From positions 2,777,992-2,841,991 of the forward strand of contig NZ_JAGYPJ010000001.1 of the NCBI RefSeq assembly GCF_018343695.1: a stretch of DNA of 64,000 nucleotides, in the 5' to 3' direction. A model generated the notes under the pieces. The model searched no databases. It was not told the DNA's origin and saw only the letters and a program-made list of their open reading frames with translations. A program made the translations under genes and the position numbers. This DNA comes from Lederbergia citrisecunda (lineage in GTDB: Bacteria > Bacillota > Bacilli > Bacillales > Bacillaceae_C). Shown piece by piece: positions 33,205 to 42,986 of the stretch (the first letter of the stretch is position 1; each line of letters opens with the position of its first letter).

Positions 33205-34491
33205 TTATAATGTAAAACGGGAGATGGTGTCTTTTAATTTGTTAGCTTGTTCTCGCAGTTGGTCAGCGAGTTGGTCAATTTCTTCCATGTCTTCTGCTTG
33301 TTTTTTCGATTGTTTTGCCACTTCTTCTGCTCCAGCAGATGTTTCTTCCGCTATCGCTGCTACTTCTTGAGCTTGTGCAGAAGTAACGCTGACACTTTCC
33401 ATTTGTTTGTCCACTAGATCGGAAATATTCGTAACGCTAGATGCCGATTCGTGTATCGCCTTCGTCATCGCTGTAATGGCAGAATTCGTTTGCGTCCCCT
33501 TATTCACTTCTTCATTAACAGAAGTAACTTGTGCTGCAATTTGCTTCACGACACTCGCAACCTCTGTTTGGATGTTTTGAATAAGCTCAGATATTCCTTG
33601 AACAGCTTTTGCACTTTCATCTGCCAGTTTTCTTACTTCTTCGGCGACAACTGCAAATCCTTTACCATGTTCACCGGCACGAGCTGCTTCAATCGACGCA
33701 TTTAATGCAAGCAAATTGGTTTGGTTTGCAATATCACCGACAAGTTGAATAATTTGTTCAACTTTCGTAGCATTTTCTTCTAGCCTATGTACAGCTTCTA
33801 GTGATTTATTATTGCCAATCGCCAAATTCTCAATTCCATTAACGAGAGATTGAACAACTTGTTGGCTTTTTTGCAACTCATCTACCATGGTTTTCGTAAT
33901 ATTCTCTGATTCACGCGCCATCGTTTGAACTTTATTTGCGATTTGCGTAATATCTTCAACAGATTCCGCTGTTGCTTGAATCGCAGCAGCCGAACTTTCC
34001 GCACCTGCGGAGATTTCAGATATTGTTTGAGCAGCATTCTCTGCTTCTTCAGCCGCTTTTACTGATTTTTGAGAAATAGCGATTACGTTTTCATTCGTTT
34101 TATTAAAAGTCGCTTCAATTTGATAAACCATTTCTCTAAAATTATGAAGCATTCCATTGAACGCTTTTCCGAGTGAATTGATTTCATCATCTTTTCCATA
34201 AATTTTTACATCTGTACTTATATCCCCTTCTCCGACTTTTACAGCTGCCTGTTCAAGCCTTTGCAGAGGCCTTGTAATAAAAAATGCACCAAAATAGGTC
34301 AATATTCCCGACCAAATAATCCCGAGTAACAACGTACCAAGAGTAAATACTACCTCACTCATATATTCATCTACAAATGGATAGATAAAATAAAGAAAGA
34401 AGGCACTTGTTGAAAAAGTGATAGCTGCTACTAAAGTAATAAAAACGACTAGTTTTTTCTGCAAGCCAAATTTGTATTTGCGTTTTTTCAC
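33205..34491 (-). CDS. Methyl-accepting chemotaxis protein without a large sensor domain
   Basis: 428 residues: basic N-terminus, two transmembrane helices close together (about 15-35 and 48-70) with only a short outside loop, a HAMP domain ([19 protein letters not shown]), then a long signalling coiled coil with the hairpin tip [20 protein letters not shown]. With almost no extracytoplasmic domain it should sense a membrane or cytoplasmic cue. The gene lies between ywlE and rpiB, where B. subtilis has none that I recall. Confidence 0.88.
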   Translation of the reverse strand: MKKRKYKFGLQKKLVVFITLVAAITFSTSAFFLYFIYPFVDEYMSEVVFTLGTLLLGIIWSGILTYFGAFFITRPLQRLEQAAVKVGEGDISTDVKIYGKDDEINSLGKAFNGMLHNFREMVYQIEATFNKTNENVIAISQKSVKAAEEAENAAQTISEISAGAESSAAAIQATAESVEDITQIANKVQTMARESENITKTMVDELQKSQQVVQSLVNGIENLAIGNNKSLEAVHRLEENATKVEQIIQLVGDIANQTNLLALNASIEAARAGEHGKGFAVVAEEVRKLADESAKAVQGISELIQNIQTEVASVVKQIAAQVTSVNEEVNKGTQTNSAITAMTKAIHESASSVTNISDLVDKQMESVSVTSAQAQEVAAIAEETSAGAEEVAKQSKKQAEDMEEIDQLADQLREQANKLKDTISRFTL

Positions 34492-34503
34492 GTCAACATT
34501 CTC

Positions 34504-34935
34504 CTATTTTTCATAAATTCTTTTAATTAATTCCTTCAGTTCCATAAAAGTTGAGCGATAGATATTTACATCCCCTCCGTACGGATCGAGTACATCCAAA
34601 TCAGTTCCATGCCCATTTACATATTCTTTCAATGTATATATTTTATCGGCAGCTCCTGGAAAAATGTTAAGCAACATATTTTTATGCGATGAAGTCATCG
34701 TAAGGACAAGGTATGCCCAATCCAAATCTTCTTTTGTTATTTGTTTCGATTGGTGGTTAACTTCAATTCCATGTTCTTTCAACACATGAATTGCGTTGAT
34801 GGCAGCATTTTCTCCTTCCGAAGCAAACATACCACCTGACTTTGCCGCACCCTTTCCAAACCACTCGCTATTAAAAATCGCTTCCGCCATCGGGCTTCTG
34901 CAAGTATTTCCTGTACATACAAAAAGAACATTCAC
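34504..34935 (-). CDS. ywlE: Protein-arginine phosphatase YwlE
   Basis: 143 residues. Low-molecular-weight phosphatase loop CTGNTCRSPMAEA (CX5R) with the Thr after Cys-that marks arginine specificity in YwlE, and the general acid in LDPYGGD. Removes phosphate from arginines put on by McsB, controlling CtsR and ClpCP degradation. Confidence 0.92.
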   Translation of the reverse strand: MNVLFVCTGNTCRSPMAEAIFNSEWFGKGAAKSGGMFASEGENAAINAIHVLKEHGIEVNHQSKQITKEDLDWAYLVLTMTSSHKNMLLNIFPGAADKIYTLKEYVNGHGTDLDVLDPYGGDVNIYRSTFMELKELIKRIYEK

Positions 34936-35023
34936 AATACTACCACCTTATCCATCGTCATTATTTTATTTAATAGGTAAAAAGGCCGACTAGAATATAG
35001 AGAAAATTATGGCATAATTCAAT

Positions 35024-35057
35024 AAAAAAAGACAGCTCTCTTTAAAGAAAAGCCGCC
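35024..35057 (-). terminator. mntP terminator
   Basis: On the minus strand GGCGGCT/AGCTGTC (with G-U pairs) followed by TTTTTTT, 20 bases after the mntP stop. Confidence 0.65.
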
Positions 35058-35077
35058 TTTCTTACGATATCCAAATA

Positions 35078-35626
35078 TTATGTAAATTGAAATAGAAGCT
35101 TAAGCCCAAATGCAATCAGTATAATCCCACCTAGCAATTCTCCATAAACACCGAGCAGACTTTGAACTTTCCTCCCAATCAATAGTCCACTCCACGTTAA
35201 GAGTACGGCAACTACACCAAAGCACAAGGCGGCAATTGCTGCCCTAGCTCCAAACATTCCTAAACTAAGTCCAGCTGAGAAACTATCCACACTTAAAATA
35301 AGGGAAAAAATAATGATTCCCCCGCCTACAGGCAATACAAGTGATTGCTGATCAGTTCTAAAACAAAATACAATCATTTGTAGGCCGAGAATGACAAGCA
35401 GAATTCCTCCGATATTTCCTGTAATTTTTCCAAATGTCTCTGATAACATGTGCCCTGCTAAAACGCCAATTAGTGGCATTACAACATGGAAAATGCCAAC
35501 AGTAATTCCGATAAAAAAGATTTGCTTTAATCTTAGCTCATATATTCCCATGCCGAGGGAGACAGAAAAGGCGTCCATCCCGACCGCAAATGCCATGATT
35601 AATAATGTGATCATTTCTGGGAGCAC
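35078..35626 (-). CDS. mntP: Manganese efflux pump MntP (YwlD)
   Basis: 182 residues from a GTG nine bases after AAAGGGGG, fitting the family length. Six hydrophobic helices with the duplicated acidic motifs MAFAVGMDAFSVSLGMG and LILSVDSFSAGLSLGMFG (the Asp residues bind the metal). Exports Mn2+ across the membrane. No yybP-ykoY riboswitch fits in the short gap to ywlC. Confidence 0.9.
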   Translation of the reverse strand: MLPEMITLLIMAFAVGMDAFSVSLGMGIYELRLKQIFFIGITVGIFHVVMPLIGVLAGHMLSETFGKITGNIGGILLVILGLQMIVFCFRTDQQSLVLPVGGGIIIFSLILSVDSFSAGLSLGMFGARAAIAALCFGVVAVLLTWSGLLIGRKVQSLLGVYGELLGGIILIAFGLKLLFQFT

Positions 35627-35695
35627 TGTCTTCTTCCCCCTTTCCCCATTGGACGTGCCTATAGGGAACATATGCGAATAAAAAAGGGAATAGAC

Positions 35696-36745
35696 TTATA
35701 TTTTTTGACGAATCCAATTGTGGCCCGCAGCCTTGTCTAGTCGATTCATAATGGCTACACCTACCCCCGTTTCTGGAAACGTCTCTGAAAAAATGATATC
35801 TAGTTGAGCATCATCGAAAGCACGAAGAGAATAATATAGCGAGTGAGCGACTTCGCTTAAGTTATTTCTGCTGCCACAATCAAGAATCAAATCAGCCTCA
35901 TAATAAGAAGCATTTTCTGACGAAGCCATGACCCCTACTTTTAAACCTTCATTTCTTTTTTCATTGACTAATGACTGGAGCCAATTAGGTTCACCTTCTA
36001 CTAAAAATAAAGGAGCCGCAGGTGCATAATGCTTATATTTCATTCCGGGTGATTTCGGCTTTTGCTCTTTATTCTTTAATGTTGTATCCATTTCAACGTG
36101 ATCTATAACGAACTCAATATCTTCCTTTGAAACTCCGCCCGGCCTTAAAATAATCGGTGTCGTTCCGGTACAATCAATCACTGTCGACTCAACGCCAACA
36201 CCTGTTGGACCTCCATCAACTATACCAGCAATTTTTCCTTCCAAATCTTTTGCTACATGGTCTGCAGTTGTTGGACTTGGCTTTCCCGATCGATTTGCGC
36301 TTGGAGCAGCTATCGGAAGCCCTGATGCAGAAATAAGTGCGAGCGCCACTGGGTGATCCGGCATTCGCACCGCAACTGTATCAAGTCCTGCCGTTACATA
36401 ATCGGACACAGCACCTTGCTTTTTTGGAAAAATTAACGTTAATGGACCTGGCCAAAACGCGTTCATCAGTTTCATAGACTTTTCTGGAATTGCGGCAACG
36501 AGGTCATCAAGCTGGCTTGTAGATGAAATGTGGACAATTAAAGGGTTATCCACTGGCCTTCCCTTTGCAGCAAAGATTTTAGCTACTGCTTCATCTGATT
36601 TGGCATTAGCCCCAAGTCCATATACTGTTTCTGTCGGGAAAGCGACGACTTCGTTTTTTTGTAAAAAAGTAGCTGCTTCATCTATCTGTGGATATTTTTT
36701 ATTATTATCCACATTTTTATCCACAGACCATCTTTCTGTTTTCAT
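35696..36745 (-). CDS. ywlC: Threonylcarbamoyl-AMP synthase YwlC (TsaC/Sua5)
   Basis: 349 residues from MKTERWSVDKNVDNNKKYPQ, RBS GAGGCTTTAAAA. The YrdC domain is clear (FPTETVYGLGANA, RPVDNPLIVHI, APSANRSGKPSPT), followed by a Sua5 domain (KYKHYAPAAPLFLVEGE). Makes threonylcarbamoyl-AMP for the t6A37 modification of ANN-decoding tRNAs. The extra N-terminal stretch SVDKNVDN is encoded by two DnaA boxes (see the cluster at 36687-37050). Confidence 0.93.
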   Translation of the reverse strand: MKTERWSVDKNVDNNKKYPQIDEAATFLQKNEVVAFPTETVYGLGANAKSDEAVAKIFAAKGRPVDNPLIVHISSTSQLDDLVAAIPEKSMKLMNAFWPGPLTLIFPKKQGAVSDYVTAGLDTVAVRMPDHPVALALISASGLPIAAPSANRSGKPSPTTADHVAKDLEGKIAGIVDGGPTGVGVESTVIDCTGTTPIILRPGGVSKEDIEFVIDHVEMDTTLKNKEQKPKSPGMKYKHYAPAAPLFLVEGEPNWLQSLVNEKRNEGLKVGVMASSENASYYEADLILDCGSRNNLSEVAHSLYYSLRAFDDAQLDIIFSETFPETGVGVAIMNRLDKAAGHNWIRQKI

Positions 36746-37050
36746 TTTTAAAGCCTCATTCCTGTTTGTTGATATTCTAATATTTTTTAAGAGATTCGCA
36801 GTAAAATAAAGACGGTTTATACACATAATGTGGATAACAACCACATATCTAGTGGATAACTTCTGTGATTTATGTATATAAACTGCCTTTTAAAATATTT
36901 TATTAAACAATTCTACAATAAAAAATTTCACTTCTACTTTATTTTCCTCTTCTTTTACAAATGTAGGAGACTGTTCATTCTTTTGTCCATGCTCATTATC
37001 CACAGTTTTATCCACATCACTTGTAGATTTATCCACATTACTGTGGATAT
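36687..37050. promoter_or_regulatory. DnaA-box cluster across the spoIIR/ywlC junction
   Basis: Seven perfect TTATNCACA 9-mers: 36705-36713, 36717-36725, 36817-36825, 36829-36837 (reverse), 36996-37004, 37008-37016, 37029-37037. Three 8/9 matches are at 36687-36695, 36851-36859 and 37042-37050 (all reverse). Three pairs are 12 bp apart start-to-start and one is 13. The boxes run from the ywlC N-terminal codons through the promoter gap into the spoIIR C-terminal codons. From memory, B. subtilis ywlC is one of its few strong DnaA-binding regions outside oriC. Confidence 0.85.
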
Positions 37051-37624
37051 CATTATTCATATTTTCATCTTCCTCAAAGCCAGGGCTCACAGCTAAACTA
37101 TTAGAAAAATCCAAGAAACAAAGAGGTGGAAAAAGGACACACCACCAATTAGAACCTTTTCCTTTCCCAAGTGTGATTAAGATCGCTTCATACGTGCCTG
37201 CAGGATAAAGATATTGACCATATAATTTAGTAGGAAACTGAACATTGCCGAATTCTACTTTCACTGAATAGTCAAGGTTACGTGCTGCTAATTCTTGCCT
37301 TGCAATTTCCTCCACATGATCTAGTCTTGAAGTTATTGTGGATCTTGCTGCTTCTATTGACGTTAAATCTTGTACCCAATTTGTGATCTCCGCATTAACC
37401 GCATCTCGGATCGCTCTCTTTACTTCTTGATCTGTTTCTCCATCACTGTTAGCCAATATTCTTAAACGAATCGCCTCTCCTGGAATGACAAGAGGATCAG
37501 ACGCCTTTGCCATTTCCTGTTTAGGAATGAATAAACTCACCACAGTAGCGAAAACAAGAATAATTAGATATACCCAAGCTATATGTTTTTGATAGAATTT
37601 ATGTTTCATATAATCATACATCAT
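36890..37624 (-). CDS. spoIIR: Stage II sporulation protein SpoIIR
   Basis: 244 residues, start chosen at the ATG nine bases after GGGGG among four close Met codons. A membrane segment (IAWVYLIILVFATVVSLFI) acts as the export signal, then the SpoIIR domain with IRLRILANSDGETDQEVKRA and WWCVLFPPLCF. Made in the forespore under sigma-F; in the intermembrane space it triggers SpoIIGA to process pro-sigma-E. The tail has repeated VDK residues (NVDKSTSDVDKTVDNEH) that exist because DnaA boxes lie in its codons. Confidence 0.93.
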   Translation of the reverse strand: MMYDYMKHKFYQKHIAWVYLIILVFATVVSLFIPKQEMAKASDPLVIPGEAIRLRILANSDGETDQEVKRAIRDAVNAEITNWVQDLTSIEAARSTITSRLDHVEEIARQELAARNLDYSVKVEFGNVQFPTKLYGQYLYPAGTYEAILITLGKGKGSNWWCVLFPPLCFLDFSNSLAVSPGFEEDENMNNDIHSNVDKSTSDVDKTVDNEHGQKNEQSPTFVKEEENKVEVKFFIVELFNKIF

Positions 37625-37682
37625 ATCCATCTGCCCCCTCTAGAAGGCATTATGGACAAAATAATAGAATTCTAAACACTAA

Positions 37683-38540
37683 TTAATTGATTTGCGTTAG
37701 TACAATTCTATCTTTTCCATTTATATCAAAGATTATCTCCGTTTTGCTATTTGGGAAAGCTTTTTTCATCAAAGCTGCGACTTCTTCTCCTTGACTAGCG
37801 CCAATTTCAAAAGCGACGAGTGCTTTTTCATTTACGATTTTTGGCAAGTCGTTAGCAAATCTTCGATAAAAATCAAGACCATCTTCTCCACCAAATAAGG
37901 CGTTATGTGGTTCATGTTCACGAACGACTTCAGATAAAATATCTTCTTCACCAATTGGAATATAAGGTGGATTTGAAATTACGATATCCCATTTTTCGTT
38001 TGAAAATGGCTCTAGTAAATCTCCATGCCGAAAATCTATTTCCGCTCCTAGCGTTTCAGCATTTTTCTGAGCTATTTTTAATGCAGCTTCTGAAATATCC
38101 GATGCAGAAACTGCCAGGTGCTGCCGCTCCAGTTTCATCGTTACCGCAATCGCTCCACTGCCAGTCCCGATATCTGCACATTTTAGCTTAGAAGACGGAT
38201 CAAAATATGAATCCACCCTCTCTAACACAGCGACAATTAATTCTTCTGTTTCCGGCCTAGGAATAAGCACATGCTCATTTACACTAAATTTTCTTCCGAA
38301 AAATTCTTCGTACCCGATGATATGTTGAATCGGTCGGCCTGAAATATGCTCCTTAACTGCCTGAAGGAAATGATTGTATTTAGACTCAGGTAGAACCATT
38401 CTTAATTCCGATAGGAGCCGAGCCCTGTTCCATCCTAATATCCACATTAATAACAGCTCGCCTGCATTTTCATCTCGGCCATGTTCTTTTAAAAAAGAAG
38501 AAGCCCAATTGAGGGCTTCATACACTTTTTTGTGCATCAT
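37683..38540 (-). CDS. prmC: Release-factor glutamine methyltransferase PrmC
   Basis: 285 residues. SAM-binding CADIGTGSGAIAVTMKLE and the catalytic NPPY in VISNPPYIPIGEEDIL. Methylates Gln in the GGQ motif of RF1 and RF2. Its ATG overlaps the prfA stop codon (TAATG), so the enzyme is translationally coupled to its substrate. Confidence 0.95.
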   Translation of the reverse strand: MMHKKVYEALNWASSFLKEHGRDENAGELLLMWILGWNRARLLSELRMVLPESKYNHFLQAVKEHISGRPIQHIIGYEEFFGRKFSVNEHVLIPRPETEELIVAVLERVDSYFDPSSKLKCADIGTGSGAIAVTMKLERQHLAVSASDISEAALKIAQKNAETLGAEIDFRHGDLLEPFSNEKWDIVISNPPYIPIGEEDILSEVVREHEPHNALFGGEDGLDFYRRFANDLPKIVNEKALVAFEIGASQGEEVAALMKKAFPNSKTEIIFDINGKDRIVLTQIN

Positions 38541-39610
38541 TATTCTTCCACGCTCTCAAGTTTTTTGGATTGATCTTCAATGATTAGAGTATCAATCACT
38601 TCGTCGAGCTTACCTTCTAAAATTTGATCAAGCTTTTGAATTGTTAACCCAATGCGATGATCTGTTACACGGTTTTGCGGGAAATTGTATGTGCGAATTC
38701 GTTCGGAACGATCACCCGTCCCAACAGCAGACTTACGGTTCGCATCATATTCAGCCTGTGCTTCTTGTTGAAACATATCATAAACTCGGGCACGCAATAC
38801 TTTCATGGCTTTTTCTTTATTTTTAATCTGAGATTTTTCATCCTGACAAGAAACAACAACGCCCGTCGGAATATGTGTTAAACGAACTGCTGACATAGTC
38901 GTATTTACGCTTTGCCCACCTGGTCCGCTCGAAGCAAATGTATCAACTCGGATATCTTTTTCATGAATATCTACTTCAACTTCTTCTGCTTCAGGAAGTA
39001 CAGCAACTGTCGAAGTCGATGTATGAATCCTACCGCCTGATTCCGTCTCAGGAACACGCTGTACGCGATGAGCCCCATTCTCATATTTCAACTTGGAGTA
39101 GGCACCATTTCCATTGATCATAAAAATGATTTCCTTATAGCCACCAAGTCCAGTCGAATGAGCTTCAATGACATCAATTTTCCAGTTTTGCGCTTCTGCA
39201 TAACGGCTGTACATACGGTATAAATCACCCGCAAATAGCGCTGCTTCATCGCCGCCTGCTGCACCACGAATTTCCATAATGACGTTTTTATCATCATTCG
39301 GATCTTTCGGTACGAGTAGGATTTTGAGCCGAGCCTCTAGCTCCTCAAGCTGATCCTCGAGTTCACCGATTTCCTCTTTTACCATTTCACGCATGTCAGC
39401 ATCCAGCTTGTCTTCAAGCATTTCTTTTGCTTCCTTATATTGAGCTTGCGCATTTTTATATTCACGATATACTTCAACGGTTTCTGCAATCGCCGATTGT
39501 TCCTTTGAATAATCCCTTAACTTTGTAGAGTCGCTGACTATTTCTGGGTCGCTTAAAAGCTCGTTCAACCTTTCGTAGCGCTCTTCTACAGATTGTAATT
39601 TATCAAACAT
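38540..39610 (-). CDS. prfA: Peptide chain release factor 1
   Basis: 356 residues from [19 protein letters not shown] after GAGGTGAAAAAG. The GGQ motif is in [12 protein letters not shown]. Recognises UAA and UAG and hydrolyses peptidyl-tRNA. Coupled to prmC downstream. Confidence 0.97.
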   Translation of the reverse strand: MFDKLQSVEERYERLNELLSDPEIVSDSTKLRDYSKEQSAIAETVEVYREYKNAQAQYKEAKEMLEDKLDADMREMVKEEIGELEDQLEELEARLKILLVPKDPNDDKNVIMEIRGAAGGDEAALFAGDLYRMYSRYAEAQNWKIDVIEAHSTGLGGYKEIIFMINGNGAYSKLKYENGAHRVQRVPETESGGRIHTSTSTVAVLPEAEEVEVDIHEKDIRVDTFASSGPGGQSVNTTMSAVRLTHIPTGVVVSCQDEKSQIKNKEKAMKVLRARVYDMFQQEAQAEYDANRKSAVGTGDRSERIRTYNFPQNRVTDHRIGLTIQKLDQILEGKLDEVIDTLIIEDQSKKLESVEE

Positions 39611-39701
39611 CTTTTTCACCTCATACTGTTTGCATAAGTGCACTATTATAGTATAACGTTCACTTTATCCAAAGCAAATATTTCTTGTAAAAAAGACGTC
39701 C

Positions 39702-41021
39702 TTATTTAATTTTTATTTTTTCAGAGCCAACGATCCATGATGGGTAGAAGGAAAGTTCAAGGGAGATCGGACCTTTGACGGAATGTAGGCTTTTAATATT
39801 GATTGCGTGTTCATATACTTGATAATCTTCGTTATCAGCAAAATTCGAAAAGCCAGATTCCGAAATTAATTCCTTTCCATTGCGATCTTTAGGTGTACTA
39901 AACATAAAATAGGAAAACTCCTCTTTTGTACGCATCTTAAAAATTAAGTCATCTCCAGAAACTGTCACTTTAGGATTAAATCGGCTTCCTTTTGGCTGTT
40001 TGATGATTTTTTCCTTTTCGATGTCTATCACTAAATTGGCCTCATCCTTATCTATTGCTTGAATTTTATTAATAGCTAAATAAAGTTCCTTTGGTTCGTT
40101 GAAATAATTACTTTGCAAGTAGACAATTTCTTCATCATCAGAAATACGTGAGCCTGTAATACCGTTTTGAATTTTACTCCATGTTTCACCCTTTTCATCT
40201 ACAAGACGTAAATCATCAAAATTTAATAGTTTTTTTGTGTTTTTTGGATCCATTTTTACATGAAGCGCCACTCTTAGTGGATAGATTTCTGCATTAACAA
40301 AGGTTATTTTTTGTCCTTGAATCGTCACATCTTTGTTAATGGCAAGTTGCTTTGCTGGCTTTACTTCTTTTAGTGTAAAAGGCATTTTGAATGCCTCAGA
40401 ATAACCGCTTGCCCCTACTGTTATATCTAACTGAAAATTCCTTGCTTCATAAGGCTCTTTAAAGAAATATTCAATCATTCCTTGATAAGTAGAGCTTTTA
40501 TCAGGAATATGCGGCGCCCCGAAACCAAAAGACGATTGATTTAATTCCTTTCCATCTACACTTTTTATATCTACTTTTTCAATCCACATCGATTCGTATT
40601 TTTTTTCGGGTTGCAATGAATAAAACAAAACAAGCCCATTTTCATCCGCAATCGCCCCATCTATTGTTAGCTTTACTCCATTTTTTTCTTCCGAAACACC
40701 AATTTCCTGATAATATTCATTCTCGACCGCTGCAATCATTCCTTTATCATGAATAATCATCTCAACGATTCTATCCATACCAGGAATGGCCGCGATGTAA
40801 GAAGCAAATGCAGGTGATACTCGAATGGAAGTAAAGAATCCGCCAAAAATAATAACAGCTGCTGCACAGGAAAATACCCACTTTTTAATATTTGTTTTCC
40901 TCTTTTGCTTTGCTTTTTGGAATCCTGCCAGAATAGCTGCATCTATTGCTTCTACCGGAATAGTGGCATCATCATATGTACTTTTGAAATCGGCCAGTTT
41001 CTTCTCTTCTTTTTCAAACAC
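39702..41021 (-). CDS. Anti-sigma factor with DUF4179 and DUF5643-like domains
   Basis: 439 residues: cytoplasmic N-terminus of about 45 residues, one membrane helix (WVFSCAAAVIIFGGFFTSI), then a large extracytoplasmic region of beta-rich DUF4179/DUF5643 type. It overlaps the end of the ECF sigma gene by 8 bases, so the two are co-translated. It probably holds the sigma factor at the membrane until an envelope signal releases it. The signal is unknown. Confidence 0.82.
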   Translation of the reverse strand: MFEKEEKKLADFKSTYDDATIPVEAIDAAILAGFQKAKQKRKTNIKKWVFSCAAAVIIFGGFFTSIRVSPAFASYIAAIPGMDRIVEMIIHDKGMIAAVENEYYQEIGVSEEKNGVKLTIDGAIADENGLVLFYSLQPEKKYESMWIEKVDIKSVDGKELNQSSFGFGAPHIPDKSSTYQGMIEYFFKEPYEARNFQLDITVGASGYSEAFKMPFTLKEVKPAKQLAINKDVTIQGQKITFVNAEIYPLRVALHVKMDPKNTKKLLNFDDLRLVDEKGETWSKIQNGITGSRISDDEEIVYLQSNYFNEPKELYLAINKIQAIDKDEANLVIDIEKEKIIKQPKGSRFNPKVTVSGDDLIFKMRTKEEFSYFMFSTPKDRNGKELISESGFSNFADNEDYQVYEHAINIKSLHSVKGPISLELSFYPSWIVGSEKIKIK

Positions 41022-41535
41022 TCGAACCCGCTCCTTTCTCTTCCAATATGTCTCGCAGCCGCTTCAATGCTTTATGTAGCCAGGTTTTAACTGTCCCTTC
41101 CGGACATTGCATCGCCTCGGCAATTTCTTTTATTTTCATATCGTTGAAGTACTTTAACGTTAGTAGCTCACGGGACCTTTCATCGAGTTTTAACATCGCA
41201 TCCTTCATTTCAAGCTCATCGAATTTTTCCGACACTGCCAAGGTCTGGATTATTTCATCATCAACTACATGCCGCTTTTTCATTTTTAATTGATCATTGC
41301 AGTAATTGATCATTATTCGAAACAGCCAAGTTTTAAAAAAATGGGCGTTCCGTAATGTTCGAATATTTTTATAGGCACGAAACGTCACTTCCTGAATGGC
41401 TTCTAAAGCCTCATTGTCGTTTTTCAAAAAAGCGAGTGCCGTTTTATATAAATCCACTTTATATTCATTCATAATTTCTAAAAAGGCTTCATCATTCCCT
41501 TTTATAGCCTTTTTAACTAGTTTCTCACCAATCAC
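41014..41535 (-). CDS. ECF RNA polymerase sigma factor
   Basis: 173 residues from a GTG six bases after AAAGGGGG (a TTG one codon earlier is possible). Region 2 (DLYKTALAFLKNDNEALEAIQEVTFRAYKN, quoted in part) and region 4 (IKEIAEAMQCPEGTVKTWLHK) are both clear; no C-terminal extension. Of the SigV/SigI-like Bacillus ECF group by overall look, but I do not assign a name. An ECF-type promoter lies directly upstream, suggesting autoregulation. Confidence 0.88.
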   Translation of the reverse strand: MIGEKLVKKAIKGNDEAFLEIMNEYKVDLYKTALAFLKNDNEALEAIQEVTFRAYKNIRTLRNAHFFKTWLFRIMINYCNDQLKMKKRHVVDDEIIQTLAVSEKFDELEMKDAMLKLDERSRELLTLKYFNDMKIKEIAEAMQCPEGTVKTWLHKALKRLRDILEEKGAGSSV

Positions 41536-41557
41536 CAAAATCCCCCTTTCTATATAT

Positions 41558-41585
41558 TAGACAGTGTAGCGTGAGAAAAGTTTTA
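41558..41585 (-). promoter_or_regulatory. ECF-type autoregulatory promoter
   Basis: TAAAAC, 16-base spacer starting TTTT, then TGTCTA. This closely matches the Bacillus ECF pattern (TGAAACNTTT with CGTCTA, 16-17 spacing) and lies 23 bases before the sigma gene start. Confidence 0.55.
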
Positions 41586-41589
41586 GAAA

Positions 41590-41624
41590 AATTAAAAATA
41601 GTCCTTGAAGATGATCAAGGACTA
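41590..41624 (-). terminator. tdk terminator
   Basis: TAGTCCTTGA/TCAAGGACTA with TTTTTAATTTTT on the minus strand; it overlaps the -35 region of the ECF promoter side. Confidence 0.8.
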
Positions 41625-41638
41625 ACTTTATGTACTCT

Positions 41639-42256
41639 TTATTTACCGTTTTCAATTGGTTGATGCAAATTTGCATTCGTTCCTGCAGGTACTTCGTGAT
41701 GATGTCTACATCTTGCTTCATACGCTTCGGAAGCCCCAACTAAAATAATCGGGTCATCATAACAAGCAGGTTCACCATTAATAAGACGTTGAGTTCTGCT
41801 AGCGGGTGAACCGCAAACTGCACAAACTGCATGAAGCTTTGTCACTTGTTCAGCAACAGCCATGATATGAGGCATCGGACCAAATGGTTCACCTCGAAAA
41901 TCTTGATCCAACCCTGCAACGATCACTCTGTGACCACTATCTGCAAGCTGCTGAGCAACCGAGATAAGTCCGTCATCAAAAAATTGAGCTTCATCGATCG
42001 CAACTACATCGATATCTGCATGTACGGTCTTTAATATTTCAGTTGAATCTTTCACTGGTTGTGCATTCACAGCTGCCCCATTATGAGAAACAACTTCATT
42101 TATACTATAGCGGTCATCTAATTGTGGTTTAAAAACCATAACACTTTGCTTTGCGAATTGTGTTCTCCTAACACGTCGAATCAATTCTTCTGACTTTCCA
42201 GAGAACATACTTCCGCAAATGACTTCAATCCATCCTGTGTGCTTAATTATATCCAT
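41639..42256 (-). CDS. tdk: Thymidine kinase
   Basis: 205 residues from [20 protein letters not shown], after AAAGGAG. P-loop [11 protein letters not shown], catalytic DEAQFFDDG, and four zinc cysteines (CAVCGS, then C and RC later). A type II TK that phosphorylates thymidine in salvage. Confidence 0.95.
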   Translation of the reverse strand: MDIIKHTGWIEVICGSMFSGKSEELIRRVRRTQFAKQSVMVFKPQLDDRYSINEVVSHNGAAVNAQPVKDSTEILKTVHADIDVVAIDEAQFFDDGLISVAQQLADSGHRVIVAGLDQDFRGEPFGPMPHIMAVAEQVTKLHAVCAVCGSPASRTQRLINGEPACYDDPIILVGASEAYEARCRHHHEVPAGTNANLHQPIENGK

Positions 42257-42289
42257 GAGATGACTGCTCCTTTCAAATTTATATAATAG

Positions 42290-42510
42290 GCATGCTATAT
42301 GAAGGTTTATGCTTCTTATGCCAGAGTAAAAAACTTTTATACGAGAGTATGGCCACTTTATACGAGTGAAAGTGTGTTTAACCGAGAGTCCAACACTCAT
42401 ACGACAATCGAAACTTTTTAAAAGAGAATTATCATAACATATGCGGCAATTGAATCCACTTATGCAGGAAATATGTCATTCGTGACTACTCATGCGACTA
42501 ATAAATTCCC
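42290..42510. repeat. Irregular short tandem repeats upstream of tdk
   Basis: A run of 18-26-base units sharing the pattern (ACTTT)ATACGAGAG: AACTTTTATACGAGAGTATG, ACTTTATACGAGTG, TTTAACCGAGAG, ACTCATACGACAA, ACTTATGCAGGAA, ACTCATGCGACTA. Strongly diverged; non-coding. With the rpmE terminator it fills the 360-base gap. Confidence 0.45.
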
Positions 42511-42575
42511 TTATTCTGGATGTCTTTATTATGAAAAATAACCTTATCGTATCATTTTGTCCCATTTCAGGCAAT

Positions 42576-42605
42576 AAAAAAACAGGCAAGCAATTCTTGC
42601 CCGTT
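42576..42605 (-). terminator. rpmE terminator
   Basis: AACGGGCAAG/CTTGCCTGTT with T7 on the minus strand, 12 bases from the rpmE stop. Confidence 0.85.
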
Positions 42606-42617
42606 TTTTTCGGTTTA

Positions 42618-42818
42618 TTACTTAAGACCGTATTTTTTATTAAAGCGGTCAACGCGGCCATCCGCAGATGCGAATTTTTGACGTCCTGTGTAGAATGGGT
42701 GGCATTCTGAGCAAATTTCAACGCTTACCTTATCTTTTACAGATCCGCTCTCAAATTCATTTCCACAAGCACATTTAACCATTACTTTTTTATATTCTGG
42801 ATGAATTCCTGCTTTCAT
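42618..42818 (-). CDS. rpmE: Ribosomal protein L31 (zinc type)
   Basis: 66 residues; the fourth codon ATG is ten bases after AAGGAG, giving [20 protein letters not shown] as in relatives. CAC and CSEC supply the four zinc ligands, so this is the zinc-containing L31 and not the zinc-starvation L31* form. Confidence 0.96.
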   Translation of the reverse strand: MKAGIHPEYKKVMVKCACGNEFESGSVKDKVSVEICSECHPFYTGRQKFASADGRVDRFNKKYGLK

Positions 42819-42986
42819 TACTTTCATCTCCTTATGCCCTGAATCATTTGCTGAAACAGAGTTATCTATCGTGATGCTTTTTGCATATTTTACTTCAAAA
42901 ATACATTTTTCATTATAACAAGTGCTTATTCAAAATGCAATATTTCAATATGAAAAAATTAAGCCTTATAGTTTTTGAACATCCTC

